Shown: positions 53,223-62,062, counted from the stretch's first letter. The stretch is DNA of 64,000 nucleotides from Paenibacillus sp. MBLB1832 (GCF_032271945.1 NZ_CP130319.1:3863001-3927000), one strand, 5' to 3'. Numbers and translations are program-made. Notes: generated by a model not told the origin, from the letters alone.

Positions 53223-53540
53223 TTACTCTTCCAGATAAGAATCAATGGGACCAAAATCTCCGCAAGAAATTATTAGCTCAGCACTATTGGGCAGTGAGTA
53301 GAAGCCCATTGTTTGGGAAACATATCCTTTCTCACTGGGATCGACGTGTACATGATAGCCGTTTGTAAAATCATTATGAGCCAGTCTTAGTAATTCCTGT
53401 GCAAAACCAATTAATCCATTTTTACTTAAAGTGATCATCACTCCATTATTTTTTAAAATTTCAACCTGTCCTACGTTATCTTTGTTAGTAAACTCAGGAG
53501 TGTCATCATCAATATTTAAATTAACCACAACGGAATCCAT
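53223..53540 (-). CDS. Imm32-like immunity protein
   Basis: Small protein of 105 residues. ATG 53540 is preferred over GTG 53549 for spacing from AGGGGTG. The segment LIGFAQELLRLAHNDFTNGYHVHVDPSEKG and the end MGFYSLPNSAELIISCGDFG resemble immunity protein 32, a family found next to polymorphic toxins; recalled from memory, not searched. No toxin gene is present in the window. It is followed closely by the hypothetical gene at 52752-53216. Confidence 0.65.
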   Translation of the reverse strand: MDSVVVNLNIDDDTPEFTNKDNVGQVEILKNNGVMITLSKNGLIGFAQELLRLAHNDFTNGYHVHVDPSEKGYVSQTMGFYSLPNSAELIISCGDFGPIDSYLEE

Positions 53541-53600
53541 GCTCTTCACCCCTATTAACGAGAATAAGCCAACGATCTCATTTTACCACAAATGAGCGTT

Positions 53601-53625
53601 GAACTAAGCTGCCCGTTAGGTGCGA
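53601..53625. repeat. Region-6 repeat, proximal core copy R3
   Basis: GAACTAAGCTGCCCGTTAGG (53601-53620) matches the proximal core CTGCCCGTTAGC. No hairpin follows. It lies in a 190-base gap between divergent genes that otherwise holds nothing I recognise. Confidence 0.5.
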
Positions 53626-53742
53626 AGTACCGTCCACGATCACTATTATCTTTAACCAAGGCTGACTACCTACTCCGCAAGGAAATTGAGAACGTTTTAG
53701 CGAATAAGAAATCTATAATGTCCGTTAAACCGGAAAGGAACT

Positions 53743-54024
53743 GTGTTGAAAATGAAATGCAAATTATTAAACGGCTTCGCAAAAATCGGCGATATTGTAA
53801 CGTTGGTTAGTTACGGAAACGAAGAACGCTATTTATACAAAGTGATAGGATTTCAGCATTACAAAGGGACTGCACAAATCAAATACAGAAAAGTCAGTCC
53901 TACCACATTGGAATTGTTTCCTGACACCTTGGGTTCATGGATGAATTTTAAAGAAGCAGAAAAAGAACTGAAAATCATTCATACGTCAAAGAAATCAATT
54001 TGGAAAAGGCTATTTGGGGGGTAG
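53743..54024 (+). CDS. Hypothetical small protein
   Basis: Protein of 93 residues or slightly fewer. GTG 53743, TTG 53746 and ATG 53752 are all in frame after AAAGGAA; the choice is uncertain. It reads as a beta-rich SH3-like fold (KIGDIVTLVSYGNEERYLYKVIGF, AQIKYRKVSPTTLELFP) with a basic tail (KKSIWKRLFGG). No family is recognised. It is the only intact gene on the plus strand of region 6 and has its own terminator. Confidence 0.6.
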   Translation: MLKMKCKLLNGFAKIGDIVTLVSYGNEERYLYKVIGFQHYKGTAQIKYRKVSPTTLELFPDTLGSWMNFKEAEKELKIIHTSKKSIWKRLFGG

Positions 54025-54076
54025 CAAACAGAAAACATTTACATTTCTTTTGAACTAACCAGAGCGTTTCATAATA

Positions 54077-54110
54077 AAAGGCAACCAATCCACCTGGGTT
54101 GGCTGCCTTA
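54077..54110 (+). terminator. Hairpin terminator of the plus-strand small gene
   Basis: Stem AAGGCA-CCAA / TTGG-TGCCTT with one mismatch around TCCACCTGGG, about 50 bases after the stop at 54024. The stem resembles the GGCTGCC hairpins of the region-6 repeats but lacks their cores. Confidence 0.55.
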
Positions 54111-54162
54111 CTATGATATTATTAAACTATATCTCATATTTTGCGTGGTATCTTTCATAATC

Positions 54163-54795
54163 TTATTGTTTAGTATCGACTGGTTTCCATGTAACATCAA
54201 TCGCTCTTTCTTTTCCTACATCTCCAAGCGGTTCATAACCTGTTGAGCCATATTTTCGAATTAAAGAGCTGTATTCTTCCTCGGTAATACTGACTTCTTT
54301 ACCTAGGACATCTTTAGCACGAAAATGACTGATGTTTTATCATCTTTTTTGTCATCGCCATTCGTGAAAAGCTTGTCTATTGTAACTAATTTTCCATCCT
54401 TATCAATCTTGTAGAAAAATTCAGTAGCATGGCCCATGTGTCCCCACGCATCTTCTATTACACCGTTACCATCGATACCTTTTAACAAACGAAGATTGTG
54501 CCGGTCTTCTACTTGATTGATTGAAACAGGCTTTCCATTTTGCAAAGCATAAATCCCGGAAATAGACTTATCTGCTCCAATTAATAATTCCGGTGAACCA
54601 TCGCCGTTTATATCATAGGAGGTATACATTAGTGTCGGTTTGGTGTTCCAACCAAAGTTATATGTACTCCCTTTTTTTAACTCCAACAGGGAATCTCCAA
54701 TGAGATCCTTATCGAAAGAAGTATAGCCGCTCCGTTCAAGTGCTGCATACGCATTTATAATCGGTGCATATAACTCATGATCATCAGTTGTCGGG
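54163..54795 (-). pseudogene. FG-GAP-type surface protein, truncated and frameshifted
   Basis: A frame with YDINGDGSPELLIGADKSIS and GIDGNGVIEDAWGHMGHATEFFYKI (calcium-binding FG-GAP/VCBS-type repeats) runs until a premature stop at 54303. A second phase (HFRAKDVLGKEVSITEEEY ... ERAIDVTWKPVDTKQ) completes it to the stop at 54163, so one base is missing near 54335. At the 5' side its frame continues as KPKPKPIQYVNSPTTDDHELYAP beneath the end of the lipoprotein gene, with no start. It is a headless, frameshifted remnant fused to that gene. Confidence 0.65.
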
Positions 54796-55722
54796 CTATT
54801 TACGTATTGGATCGGCTTTGGCTTTGGTTTGTTGGTTGCTTAAATCATACGCGAATTGTATATCCTGCCAATGAAGCTTGTTATTCTCTGCACTATACGT
54901 AGACACTCGGTAACCAATCGTTTTGGAGTCCAACCAACCAATTGCGAAGTAGTCCTTTGTTTCTGTTCCCTTCAACAGGACCGTGTTTTGGTGGGTCTCC
55001 ATGTTGTAGAGTACTAGATCGAAGGGTTGTTCAGGTTTAATAAATTCGCCCTTCACCGTTTTTATGGCGGAATGCTGGTCATTCCCACTTGAATAAACAA
55101 TATACTTGCCGTTTGGCGAAAAATACGCATGATTAAAGTATTCAAAAACTCCCACTAGATCAAGCGTTGTAGCCGAGTACAGGCTTCCTTCGTGAATAAC
55201 GTAAGTGCCAGTATCGACAAATACATAATCATTGTTCGGTGACCAATACACATCTCCAGCTGTAAATTCTAAGTTTCCTATTGCAGATCGTGGCTTCTCA
55301 TCCCCTACGTTCCAAATTTGGAGGGTCATGTCGTCATAAGGCGTAGGCGTACCAGTTTTACTCACCATATAAGCAATTGCTTTTTTATTGGGAGATTCGA
55401 TAATATCGAAAACAGACTTGTCTTTTTTTAAGATTTCTTCAATTTTATCCAGTGAATATGGGTTTAAAGCTATTGAGTTTGTATTGTCCTTTGATACGGT
55501 AGAAATATCTAATTCCGATTTTAAAGGCTCTGTAGCAACTTTTGTAGATTCCGTAGGAGCTAATGGATTGACTGACTGAGGTGGTTTTACTAATTGACTT
55601 TCTAAAGGTGTTTGCGAGGTCTGCTGAGATGTAGGCTGTAATTCTATCGCTTTTTTGTTGCTTTCGCACCCCATTATAAGTACAAGTATCAAAATAATAA
55701 CGCAAAATGTTCTTTGTTTCAA
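54796..55722 (-). CDS. Propeller-type lipoprotein, probably truncated at its end
   Basis: Lipoprotein of 308 residues from TTG 55722, GAGGG upstream. The lipobox is LVLIMGCESN (Cys19), followed by a long P/T/S/Q linker to about residue 85. Then TolB/WD40-like blades are seen (YWSPNNDYVFVDTG, YFSPNGKYIVYSSGND, AIGWLDSKTIGYRV). The C-terminus (NQQTKAKADPIRK) coincides with the point where another protein's frame begins in a different phase, so the natural end may have been lost. Function unknown; cell-surface anchored. Confidence 0.65.
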   Translation of the reverse strand: MKQRTFCVIILILVLIMGCESNKKAIELQPTSQQTSQTPLESQLVKPPQSVNPLAPTESTKVATEPLKSELDISTVSKDNTNSIALNPYSLDKIEEILKKDKSVFDIIESPNKKAIAYMVSKTGTPTPYDDMTLQIWNVGDEKPRSAIGNLEFTAGDVYWSPNNDYVFVDTGTYVIHEGSLYSATTLDLVGVFEYFNHAYFSPNGKYIVYSSGNDQHSAIKTVKGEFIKPEQPFDLVLYNMETHQNTVLLKGTETKDYFAIGWLDSKTIGYRVSTYSAENNKLHWQDIQFAYDLSNQQTKAKADPIRK

Positions 55723-55791
55723 AAAGATCCCTCTTTACACTCAGTAAAAATCAAACTCTAATTATCATCCATATTTTAGCATAATCCATTG

Positions 55792-55875
55792 TAGAAAACT
55801 GCTCTTTACTTCAATGAATAAAAAGAGAGCTGCCGCGTGGCAAGCTCCCTCTCTATCGTTTTCCGTTTGTTGAAT
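55792..55875. repeat. Region-6 hairpin repeat, copy R4
   Basis: Degenerate proximal core AACTGCTCTTTAC, stem AGAGAGCTGCC/GGCAAGCTCCCTCTCT (55824-55834 with 55839-55854, one bulge), then distal core CTATCGTTTTCCGTTTG. It lies about 50 bases after the stop of the SH3-like protein gene. Confidence 0.6.
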
Positions 55876-55921
55876 AATTGACAGACGCGAAATAGTACTC
55901 GAGCCCCGGCTGCAGCTTTAT

Positions 55922-57931
55922 TCATTTTGGCACTTCCACAGAGAAAGCTTGCTTCCAGACGATCCGCTCACCAACACGGAGCACAGCGTTCAGCCGGTGC
56001 AGCCCAGGTACCAAGGTGCGAGAGGCATAAAGCCGGTACCAAACCGTGTTTGCTTGCTCCTCGGAACCAAATTTCTCTTGCAGAGAGTTCGGGCTACTTG
56101 AAGGCACCGCACCTTCCTCTTCAATTGATAGCAGCGCCGGCATACGTAAATTGCCTTTGCGCGTGCTCCATTGCTCGTAAAGCCACGCCTGCAATTCGAA
56201 TCGCTCGTTAGCGTCGACCTTAGTCGGGAAATTGCCGAGCTCCACAGTGTAGTCTTTTTCTAGTAGCGAGTAATAATCAGGATTTTGCCAATTGTCTTGC
56301 GACAATCCGAAAAGGCTGCTCAAATCGTGAAGGCTCAAGTACCATTTACCACTCGAATCAATGGGTGGTTGGGATAGCTGTACAGTTCGCTCTGGGACAT
56401 CGTGCCAGTAAATACGGGCTTCACGGTGACCTGCCTGGAGCACAAACATGTAATCACCCTTATCAATGGAAAGTGAATGAGTATAGTCATCTTGCTTCGA
56501 CCGGTAACGAAACGCACTCGCAAGCTGGACCACTGAAAGGAAATCGGTGCCGTCATCGGAACGGTAACCAATATTTCGCTGTCCGAAAAGTGTCAGATCC
56601 TGACCTTGAGGGATAATCGTTACATAGCCGAGATGCCGTTCATTATATTCGATTTGAAGAGTCGCTTCAGGGACCTGAATCCTGTCCTTGTTCGAAAATG
56701 TCACCCAGACGCTACCTTCGGCTGTGTGGATTTTAACCCATTTTTCACCTGACGGTTCATCCCAATAAGCAAGAGCAGTTACTGTCTGAGCCAACAAGTT
56801 GGGCTTTTGCACTGAAAAATTGACTCCGGGATAGCGGAACTGCATTTTTTCTCCCATTAGCCTGATCTTCCATTGCACAGGAATTGCGTTCTCAGGCTCA
56901 GCTCTGTGCTTATTCACCCAGCCGGTTGTTCCTTGCGAAGTACGGACATGATCCCAGGTCCCGTTGAACGGATCCTGTATAGTTTCAAATGCCGTAACGG
57001 TGACGGCTTTCAATACGGCCAATTCTTGGTTATCTGTTGACCACACATCGGACAAGAGCGGGGTTTCCACCTTCAGATCCACTGTTTCATTCGTTTCCGA
57101 AATAATTGTCCCAGCGCCCCGCACCCATTTGTCTCCATCTGCCGTTTGTACAAGATAGCTACGATCATAGACCGTCGTTAATTCAGCAATAATCTTGTAA
57201 TCGCCATTTCTTAGTCTTCCATCGGCAAGCTGATTGACGCCGGTGTGGTCATTATCTTGCAGCGCAGTGCCGACCTCAAGGTAGTAAGGCTCATTGTTGT
57301 AGTGTGCACGTTGAAATATTGGCTGAACAGTGCCTATCCTATTGATCGGAATGTGAATCCACAAATCGCCAAGCCATGTAGTGTGAATTTGAACCCAAGC
57401 TTTACCTATCCGGCTATCGCCGACAAACCATTTATCCTCGATCTTAACTACTTGCACTTCCTGAGGAGACAAAGAAGCAACTGACTCTAATTGGTCATTT
57501 TGGCTCTGATAAAGCGGGGTCTCCTCCGTCAGCATAATCGTGTCTGGTTTGGTAATAGCGATGTCCCACATAAAAGGACGCACCCAGCGGGGTCCATACA
57601 TCGTGTCTATTTGCCACTGGGATGCACTATTGACCGACCAAGAGGCCTCTCCCTTTAACACACGTACTGTCTGTGGAGCAAAGACACCCTCAGCTTTCTC
57701 GTTGGGATCATCCGGGTTCGCATAATATGGAGTGTCTTTCAGAAGTTCGATCGATTCAGGAATTCGGAGACCTTCAGGAGCTTGCAACCCCGAGTATACA
57801 GTCCAATTGGCCATATTGACTAACGAAATCTCGGCCGCCTTTGCCGACTGTGGCAAGGCTCCAACCCACATCGCTGCAGCTAATGTAACTGTAGTTAATA
57901 AGTAGATGGGGAGCATTCTCTTATTCTTCAT
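55922..57931 (-). CDS. Secreted SH3-like-repeat protein with stalk domain
   Basis: Secreted protein of 669 residues. ATG 57931 is preferred to GTG 57940, which sits too close to GAGG. Signal peptide ends near SAKAAE. At least five bacterial SH3-like repeats follow (IELLKDTPYYANPDDPNEKAEGVFAPQTVRVL, WVQIHTTWLGDLWIH, WDHVRTSQGTTGWVNKH, WVKIHTAEGSVWVTF). About 440-540 resembles a copper-amine-oxidase-N-type stalk domain (YRSDDGTDFLSVVQLASAFRY). The last 130 residues are an Ig-like beta domain. It probably acts in or on the cell wall. It lies in region 6 between copies R4 and R5, larger than its neighbours. Confidence 0.75.
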   Translation of the reverse strand: MKNKRMLPIYLLTTVTLAAAMWVGALPQSAKAAEISLVNMANWTVYSGLQAPEGLRIPESIELLKDTPYYANPDDPNEKAEGVFAPQTVRVLKGEASWSVNSASQWQIDTMYGPRWVRPFMWDIAITKPDTIMLTEETPLYQSQNDQLESVASLSPQEVQVVKIEDKWFVGDSRIGKAWVQIHTTWLGDLWIHIPINRIGTVQPIFQRAHYNNEPYYLEVGTALQDNDHTGVNQLADGRLRNGDYKIIAELTTVYDRSYLVQTADGDKWVRGAGTIISETNETVDLKVETPLLSDVWSTDNQELAVLKAVTVTAFETIQDPFNGTWDHVRTSQGTTGWVNKHRAEPENAIPVQWKIRLMGEKMQFRYPGVNFSVQKPNLLAQTVTALAYWDEPSGEKWVKIHTAEGSVWVTFSNKDRIQVPEATLQIEYNERHLGYVTIIPQGQDLTLFGQRNIGYRSDDGTDFLSVVQLASAFRYRSKQDDYTHSLSIDKGDYMFVLQAGHREARIYWHDVPERTVQLSQPPIDSSGKWYLSLHDLSSLFGLSQDNWQNPDYYSLLEKDYTVELGNFPTKVDANERFELQAWLYEQWSTRKGNLRMPALLSIEEEGAVPSSSPNSLQEKFGSEEQANTVWYRLYASRTLVPGLHRLNAVLRVGERIVWKQAFSVEVPK

Positions 57932-58011
57932 ATCAGACACATCCTCAGATATATAATGAAACAGCGCACCTACTATATACGTACAATTTTGGAAAATGTT
58001 TCTTCACTACA

Positions 58012-58090
58012 CGAAACAGGCTGCCGCGATTAGTTTCTGCGGCAACCTGTTTAAATGCTTATCGAACTATCGTTCGCCGTTAACTTAACA
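58012..58090. repeat. Region-6 hairpin repeat, copy R5
   Basis: Stem AAACAGG-TGCCGC / GCGGCA-CCTGTTT (58014-58020 and 58046-58052 as outer arms), then distal core ATCGAACTATCGTTCGCC then GTTAACTTAACACG. The proximal core is missing. It lies directly after the stop of the small membrane protein gene. Confidence 0.65.
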
Positions 58091-58101
58091 CGGGGTGGGC
58101 G

Positions 58102-58380
58102 CTACTTCCCCGAAGCAATAGCAGTAATAATTCGAATAACTTGATATATCATAAATGAGGCGAATACAAGGACAGAAATAGTAGCAAATATTCTCTGAGG
58201 ATTTTTATACCACTTTGGAAAATGGTCGATCCTTTTGGGTATTTGGAAACCCGAAACAATATCGACATGTTTGATTACATCGTTAAAGGGAGCCCTATCT
58301 TCAAGGGAACTCGTTTCGGTTTTATTCTCAGTAAGATGAAGCGTCTTGTCATTAAATGGATTATAGGAAGTATTTTTCAT
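58102..58380 (-). CDS. Hypothetical single-pass membrane protein
   Basis: Protein of 92 residues. ATG 58380 is chosen: GAGGAGG lies six bases upstream, and the frame upstream of it (TTG 58395) contains that site. A hydrophilic N-terminal 60 residues and a C-terminal membrane segment (IFATISVLVFASFMIYQVIRIITAIA) are seen. No family recognised. Confidence 0.65.
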   Translation of the reverse strand: MKNTSYNPFNDKTLHLTENKTETSSLEDRAPFNDVIKHVDIVSGFQIPKRIDHFPKWYKNPQRIFATISVLVFASFMIYQVIRIITAIASGK

Positions 58381-58450
58381 TTTAGACCTCCTCAAATTTC
58401 ACTATCCATATTATAACATTTTTTATATGTGACAGGAAGGAACTAATAAA

Positions 58451-58545
58451 CTAATCTGCCCGTTAACGTAATAAAGGCTGCCAATCATTGCTGTCGGCAG
58501 CCTTCTCCTGATGTTTATTGAGCTATCGTTACCCGTTAGCGGAAC
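58451..58545. repeat. Region-6 hairpin repeat, copy R6
   Basis: A complete copy: proximal core CTGCCCGTTAACG, stem AAGGCTGCC/GGCAGCCTT (58474-58482 with 58496-58504), TTTATTGAGCTATCGTTACC then the distal core CGTTAGCGGAACG. It lies downstream of the 58575-58871 gene. Confidence 0.75.
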
Positions 58546-58574
58546 GCAACAAAGCACTTTATAAGTGTTTCCAG

Positions 58575-58871
58575 TTATTGTGGTTTAAGTTTGTTTTCAA
58601 TAACAAAGAAATGATTAAAGACTCCAATTACTCTTATTTTATTGTTCTCGTCTCCAAAGATTTGGGTTTTTGCCATCATGAAAAATGGCAAGGAACGAAT
58701 ACGTTCAGACATTAAATCGAGGTTTGTATGAATGCATTTATTGCTAACCCTTTCACAATTCAATCCATGTTCTACTTGAAGATATGCATGATAGTCTTTT
58801 GAGCTTGGCTTTGTAGCTACCAGTATAATAAGTAACGAAATAATGGGTAGGATAATAAACCTTTTCTTCAT
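58575..58871 (-). CDS. Hypothetical membrane-anchored or secreted small protein
   Basis: Protein of 98 residues, ATG 58871 with AGGGAGGGA upstream. An N-terminal hydrophobic stretch (RFIILPIISLLIILVATKP) is a signal anchor or uncleaved signal. The rest is polar with two cysteines in HGLNCERVSNKCIHTNL that could pair outside the cell. No family recognised. Confidence 0.65.
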   Translation of the reverse strand: MKKRFIILPIISLLIILVATKPSSKDYHAYLQVEHGLNCERVSNKCIHTNLDLMSERIRSLPFFMMAKTQIFGDENNKIRVIGVFNHFFVIENKLKPQ

Positions 58872-58998
58872 TACGTCCCTCCCTCTAAGATTTTATGCAA
58901 CGGAAAGAAAATAAAGGGGAATATTAGCTTATAAAAAGATACGCGTCAGGGAGGGTGTTGTTGCACTAAAGTTCTGCGTTAGTTGAATCGACTGTTTA

Positions 58999-59514
58999 TT
59001 ATATATCATTACATGCTATGCAACCATTCCAATATAGAAAAATTCCGTGCTTCTCACATTTCGGATATCCCTTTGGATTTTTAAACCTGGGGTCTACATT
59101 CTCTTCGTTAATCCACTCATCATATGCATTTTTATTAATATTCTCAGGCTCTAGAATTCTAACTAGTTCGATAAAATTATCTAGGTTTGCCCTGACTAAT
59201 TCTTCATTTGGAGCATAGTCTAATGAATCCCATCCAACTCTTGATTTTGCCCCCATAACGACTTTCATTAAGAACTCTTTCTCCATTTCAAAATTAGTTT
59301 CATCCCAAGGCATATCCTCGACATCAAACCCACCATTTCCAAGACCTCTCACTTCAATATCGTGTTCCATAAGCCACAATATTAATTCTTTCTCTTTCTT
59401 CGTATTAGCTAATAATGTGCCACTCAATCCCAATACGGTAAGAAAGACGGTCAATCCTCCATTGCTCATTTTGAAATCTAGGTTATTAGAGCGATTGAAA
59501 ATATAATTCCCCAT
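58999..59514 (-). CDS. Hypothetical protein with C-terminal zinc-ribbon-like motif
   Basis: Protein of 171 residues. ATG 59514 is chosen: GGAGG lies six bases upstream, and an upstream ATG at 59538 precedes that site. The C-terminus CEKHGIFLYWNGCIACNDI has Cys-His and Cys-x-x-Cys pairs like a zinc knuckle. The middle is rich in Trp, Asp and Glu (DVEDMPWDETNFEMEKEFLMKVV), as in several immunity-type families, but I cannot name one. Confidence 0.65.
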   Translation of the reverse strand: MGNYIFNRSNNLDFKMSNGGLTVFLTVLGLSGTLLANTKKEKELILWLMEHDIEVRGLGNGGFDVEDMPWDETNFEMEKEFLMKVVMGAKSRVGWDSLDYAPNEELVRANLDNFIELVRILEPENINKNAYDEWINEENVDPRFKNPKGYPKCEKHGIFLYWNGCIACNDI

Positions 59515-59549
59515 GTCAGTCCTCCCTATATAAAACAAAAAACATCCTT

Positions 59550-59656
59550 GAAGATAACTGCTCGTTCACGGGGTGAAGGGCTGCTACGTGGCAGCCCTTC
59601 AATGTTTAACTATCTTCTCAAACCCTCGAACTATAGTTCTTTACGGTAGTTTAGGC
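59550..59656. repeat. Region-6 hairpin repeat, copy R7
   Basis: Proximal core ACTGCTCGTTCACG, perfect 11-pair stem TGAAGGGCTGC/GCAGCCCTTCA (59574-59584 with 59591-59601), then TGTTTAACTATCTTCTC and a distal core ACTATAGTTCTTTACGG. It lies between the two flanking minus-strand genes. Confidence 0.65.
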
Positions 59657-59669
59657 TTTTTGATTATTT

Positions 59670-59960
59670 CTAAATTTTAGAGAGTACAACAGAAACAATT
59701 ATTCCAGTGACTGAAATCCAAAACAGATATGATCTCAGAAGTTTTTTTATACGATATGGAGGTGTATTTGCCATTTTTGTGTGGTCATGATTCATTTGTA
59801 AGTCTGTTAAAGTAGACCCTGTTATTGCTTGTACCCCTGTGGAATTTGCGGCATTGATATAGTTAGACTCTCCACCGCTACCTGAAAAAAATATCATGAC
59901 AGTAATCACCAAAAAACCTAGCGAGCCGATAAAAACATAATCTGATATTTGTTGCAGCAT
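59670..59960 (-). CDS. Hypothetical two-pass membrane protein
   Basis: Protein of 96 residues, ATG 59960 with GGAGAGGAG upstream. Membrane segments lie at residues 8-26 (YVFIGSLGFLVITVMIFF) and 75-94 (SYLFWISVTGIIVSVVL), joined by a polar loop. The arrangement resembles small DUF-type Firmicutes membrane proteins; no function is known to me. Confidence 0.65.
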   Translation of the reverse strand: MLQQISDYVFIGSLGFLVITVMIFFSGSGGESNYINAANSTGVQAITGSTLTDLQMNHDHTKMANTPPYRIKKLLRSYLFWISVTGIIVSVVLSKI

Positions 59961-60097
59961 GTTTAGCGCTCCTCTCCTAGATGTACTTATATTTAATTAT
60001 ATGATAACTCTGGAATTAATTTCATTATTATCCCTATTAGTTGCAAATTTGTGATATCAATTACCCTTAATTATTTGGATAAAATAATCCGTACTTT

Positions 60098-60197
60098 TGA
60101 AGAAAACTGCCCGTTAGCTGAGAAGGCTGCTGATCATTGATCGTCGGCAGCCTTCTCATGTTTTGTCAGTGAACTCTCGTTCTGCGTGAGCTTAATC
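60098..60197. repeat. Region-6 hairpin repeat, copy R8
   Basis: A near-complete copy: proximal core AACTGCCCGTTAGCTG, perfect 11-pair stem GAGAAGGCTGC/GCAGCCTTCTC (60120-60130 with 60147-60157), then CAGTGAACTCTCGTTCTGCG then TGAGCTTAATCC. It ends nine bases before the histidine phosphatase stop codon. Confidence 0.75.
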
Positions 60198-60205
60198 CAC
60201 ACTTG

Positions 60206-60781
60206 CTAAAGATGCTTGGTACAGTTGTATAATTGACATGCCCAATCGTTGTTAGTGTGCGTAAGTATAGTTAAAGAGGTATTATCTATATATGTTTCTT
60301 TGAATCGTTGCGGCAAAAGATGTTGCAATGACAAACCAATCAATGCTCCATGACTTACAATTAAAATTCTTTTATCAGTATGTTTGGAAATCTTTTCTTC
60401 AAGAAAACTTAGTCCACGCTTGGCGACCATTCGGAAATCTTCCATACCAAGATTTTGCTCACGCCAATTAACTCCCCAACGAGCGATGCGTTCTTCCTCG
60501 GTGGTACCTTCAATTAGACCACAATTAATTTCTCTAATACGATCGTCAATGAATACAGATTCTACTACTAAAGATTGCCTTATGATTTCAGCCGTTTGCC
60601 TAGCTCTCGTCAGATTACTGGAGAAAATAATATCCCATTCTTCTCTTGAAAGCCTATTAGCCAATGCAGTAGCTTGCTTTATTCCTTCTTCGTTCAAAGG
60701 TATATCAGAAACACCTTGAGCCTTGCCAAGATTATTCCATTCGGTCACTCCGTGCCTGATAAGCCCTACTGTGTTTGCCAT
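60206..60781 (-). CDS. Histidine phosphatase family protein
   Basis: Cytoplasmic protein of 191 residues, ATG 60781 with AAGGGGCGG upstream. The family signature is LIRHGVTEWNN with the catalytic His9, then SSNLTRARQTAEII (Arg), the acidic REINCGLIEGTTEEE and VSHGALI with the second His. Phosphoglycerate-mutase-like phosphatases act on small phosphate esters; the substrate is unknown. It is flanked by repeat copies R8 and R9, like a single-gene cassette. Confidence 0.92.
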   Translation of the reverse strand: MANTVGLIRHGVTEWNNLGKAQGVSDIPLNEEGIKQATALANRLSREEWDIIFSSNLTRARQTAEIIRQSLVVESVFIDDRIREINCGLIEGTTEEERIARWGVNWREQNLGMEDFRMVAKRGLSFLEEKISKHTDKRILIVSHGALIGLSLQHLLPQRFKETYIDNTSLTILTHTNNDWACQLYNCTKHL

Positions 60782-60839
60782 TTCTGCCGCCCCTTATTGA
60801 ATCCCGTTAAATACCCATTTCTATAGTACCATATATTGC

Positions 60840-60862
60840 AACTATCGTTTCTCGTTAGCGCA
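60840..60862. repeat. Region-6 repeat, distal core copy R9
   Basis: AACTATCGTTTCTCGTTAGC (from 60840) matches the distal core exactly in its conserved blocks. The hairpin and proximal core are absent. It lies just after the stop of the 60879-61226 gene. Confidence 0.55.
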
Positions 60863-60878
60863 AATGGTTCCCACGCTA

Positions 60879-61226
60879 TTAATATTCGCCATTGTATTCA
60901 ACAAAACTCGTTTTTTTAATGAGAGAAATATGATAAGGTACATAGCGATTCTTTACATCTGGTAGTATATTTTCGATGAAATCAATTGCTGCTTGCACTA
61001 TTTCATCATTTTTAAAGAAACTTTCATCTAAAAATCCGCTTAGCAATGCCGTATCTTTACCCTTATACTTCAAACATAGGTACCCGTGACCAGGATGAAC
61101 ATGAACTAAATTAATAATTTCATCTTCATGTTGTTCACTTTTTTTATCATAAAATCTTACCACTGTATTTCGGTCATTTAGGAACAGTTCAACATCACAC
61201 GAGACGCATTTGTAAATAAACTTCAT
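60879..61226 (-). CDS. Hypothetical protein
   Basis: Soluble protein of 115 residues, ATG 61226 with AAGGAGG upstream. It starts with KCVSCDVEL, a Cys-x-x-Cys pair, and contains VHVHPGHGYLCLKYKGKD. No family recognised. It is delimited by partial repeats R9 and R10. Confidence 0.65.
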   Translation of the reverse strand: MKFIYKCVSCDVELFLNDRNTVVRFYDKKSEQHEDEIINLVHVHPGHGYLCLKYKGKDTALLSGFLDESFFKNDEIVQAAIDFIENILPDVKNRYVPYHISLIKKTSFVEYNGEY

Positions 61227-61272
61227 TCGTTCCTCCTTACTATCAAGGCACTTCGATAATCTGGGATGATTC

Positions 61273-61300
61273 AGCTATCGTTCCTAGTTACTTTAATAAA
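61273..61300. repeat. Region-6 repeat, distal core copy R10
   Basis: AGCTATCGTTCCTAGTTACT then TTAATAAA matches the distal core with small changes; no hairpin. It lies between the 60879-61226 and 61370-62029 genes. Confidence 0.5.
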
Positions 61301-61369
61301 GGCTCAGTTAAAGATTAATGTTGATTTTCGGAACCAAAAACGAGCTAGAAAAAACAAGCTCGTTTTTAG

Positions 61370-62029
61370 CTATAAATCTAGTTTCATAATAGACCTGAAT
61401 TCGATGGCTGCATGACCATCGGAAATAATGCCACTGTTTTTATTGGTTGTAAAAGGCAGCCATTGCCAGTCTTCAGCACCAACAAAAGCTATTTTTGACC
61501 ATTTCTCAAGGAAATCAAGAAAATTATCTCCAATTTTATAACCATGACCTTCTCCATCATCGTGACTCAAATATACTACTGGAGGGTCTTCGCTTCCATT
61601 TAATTCAAACGCTATGTAATCACCATTTCCTACAGCAAGAAATGCTAATTTATTGTGCCAAACAACGTCATATTCATCTTCTGAATTAGGAAAGACATTT
61701 TCAATCCAACCTTTTCTGTCATCGTCAAATTCCTGTATTAGCTTAATCCCCCAGTGTGGAGTACCACAAAATATTCCGCGGAATTTTTCAGGTAACTTGA
61801 AATCGTCGGGCAGAAACCAACGAAAACTGAAATTTGAAGAGAATTCCAATAATGTCTTTCTAAAACTTGTGGGTAGTGGTACTCCTAATGTTCTTTCTAC
61901 CTCTGAAACTTGAATTTCGGTTGCAGGCTCTTCTATCAGTATTTCTTGGACATCTCCACCAATTTCTCTAATTCGTTGAGCAATTAGTTCGATGCGTTGA
62001 TTCAACTCATAATACTTCAATGATGACAC
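61370..62029 (-). CDS. SMI1/KNR4 (SUKH) family immunity-type protein
   Basis: Protein of 219 residues; GTG 62029 abuts AGGA, and TTG 62020 has better spacing. The SUKH core is visible: VSEVERTLGVPLPTSFRKTLLEFSSNF near residue 40, then WHNKLAFLAVGNGDYIAFEL and VVYLSHDDGEGHGYKIGDNFLDFLEKW. SUKH proteins neutralise contact-dependent or polymorphic toxins. There is no toxin gene beside it, so it is an orphan immunity gene or a general stress protein. Confidence 0.85.
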   Translation of the reverse strand: MSSLKYYELNQRIELIAQRIREIGGDVQEILIEEPATEIQVSEVERTLGVPLPTSFRKTLLEFSSNFSFRWFLPDDFKLPEKFRGIFCGTPHWGIKLIQEFDDDRKGWIENVFPNSEDEYDVVWHNKLAFLAVGNGDYIAFELNGSEDPPVVYLSHDDGEGHGYKIGDNFLDFLEKWSKIAFVGAEDWQWLPFTTNKNSGIISDGHAAIEFRSIMKLDL

Positions 62030-62062
62030 TCCTAACCAACTAAGCAGAATTGAGACAACCTT

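Noticed and set aside
53592..53810. Plus-strand open frame of 72 codons
   Set aside because: Its start consists of repeat copy R3, and its end overlaps the better-supported small gene at 53743-54024 in another frame.
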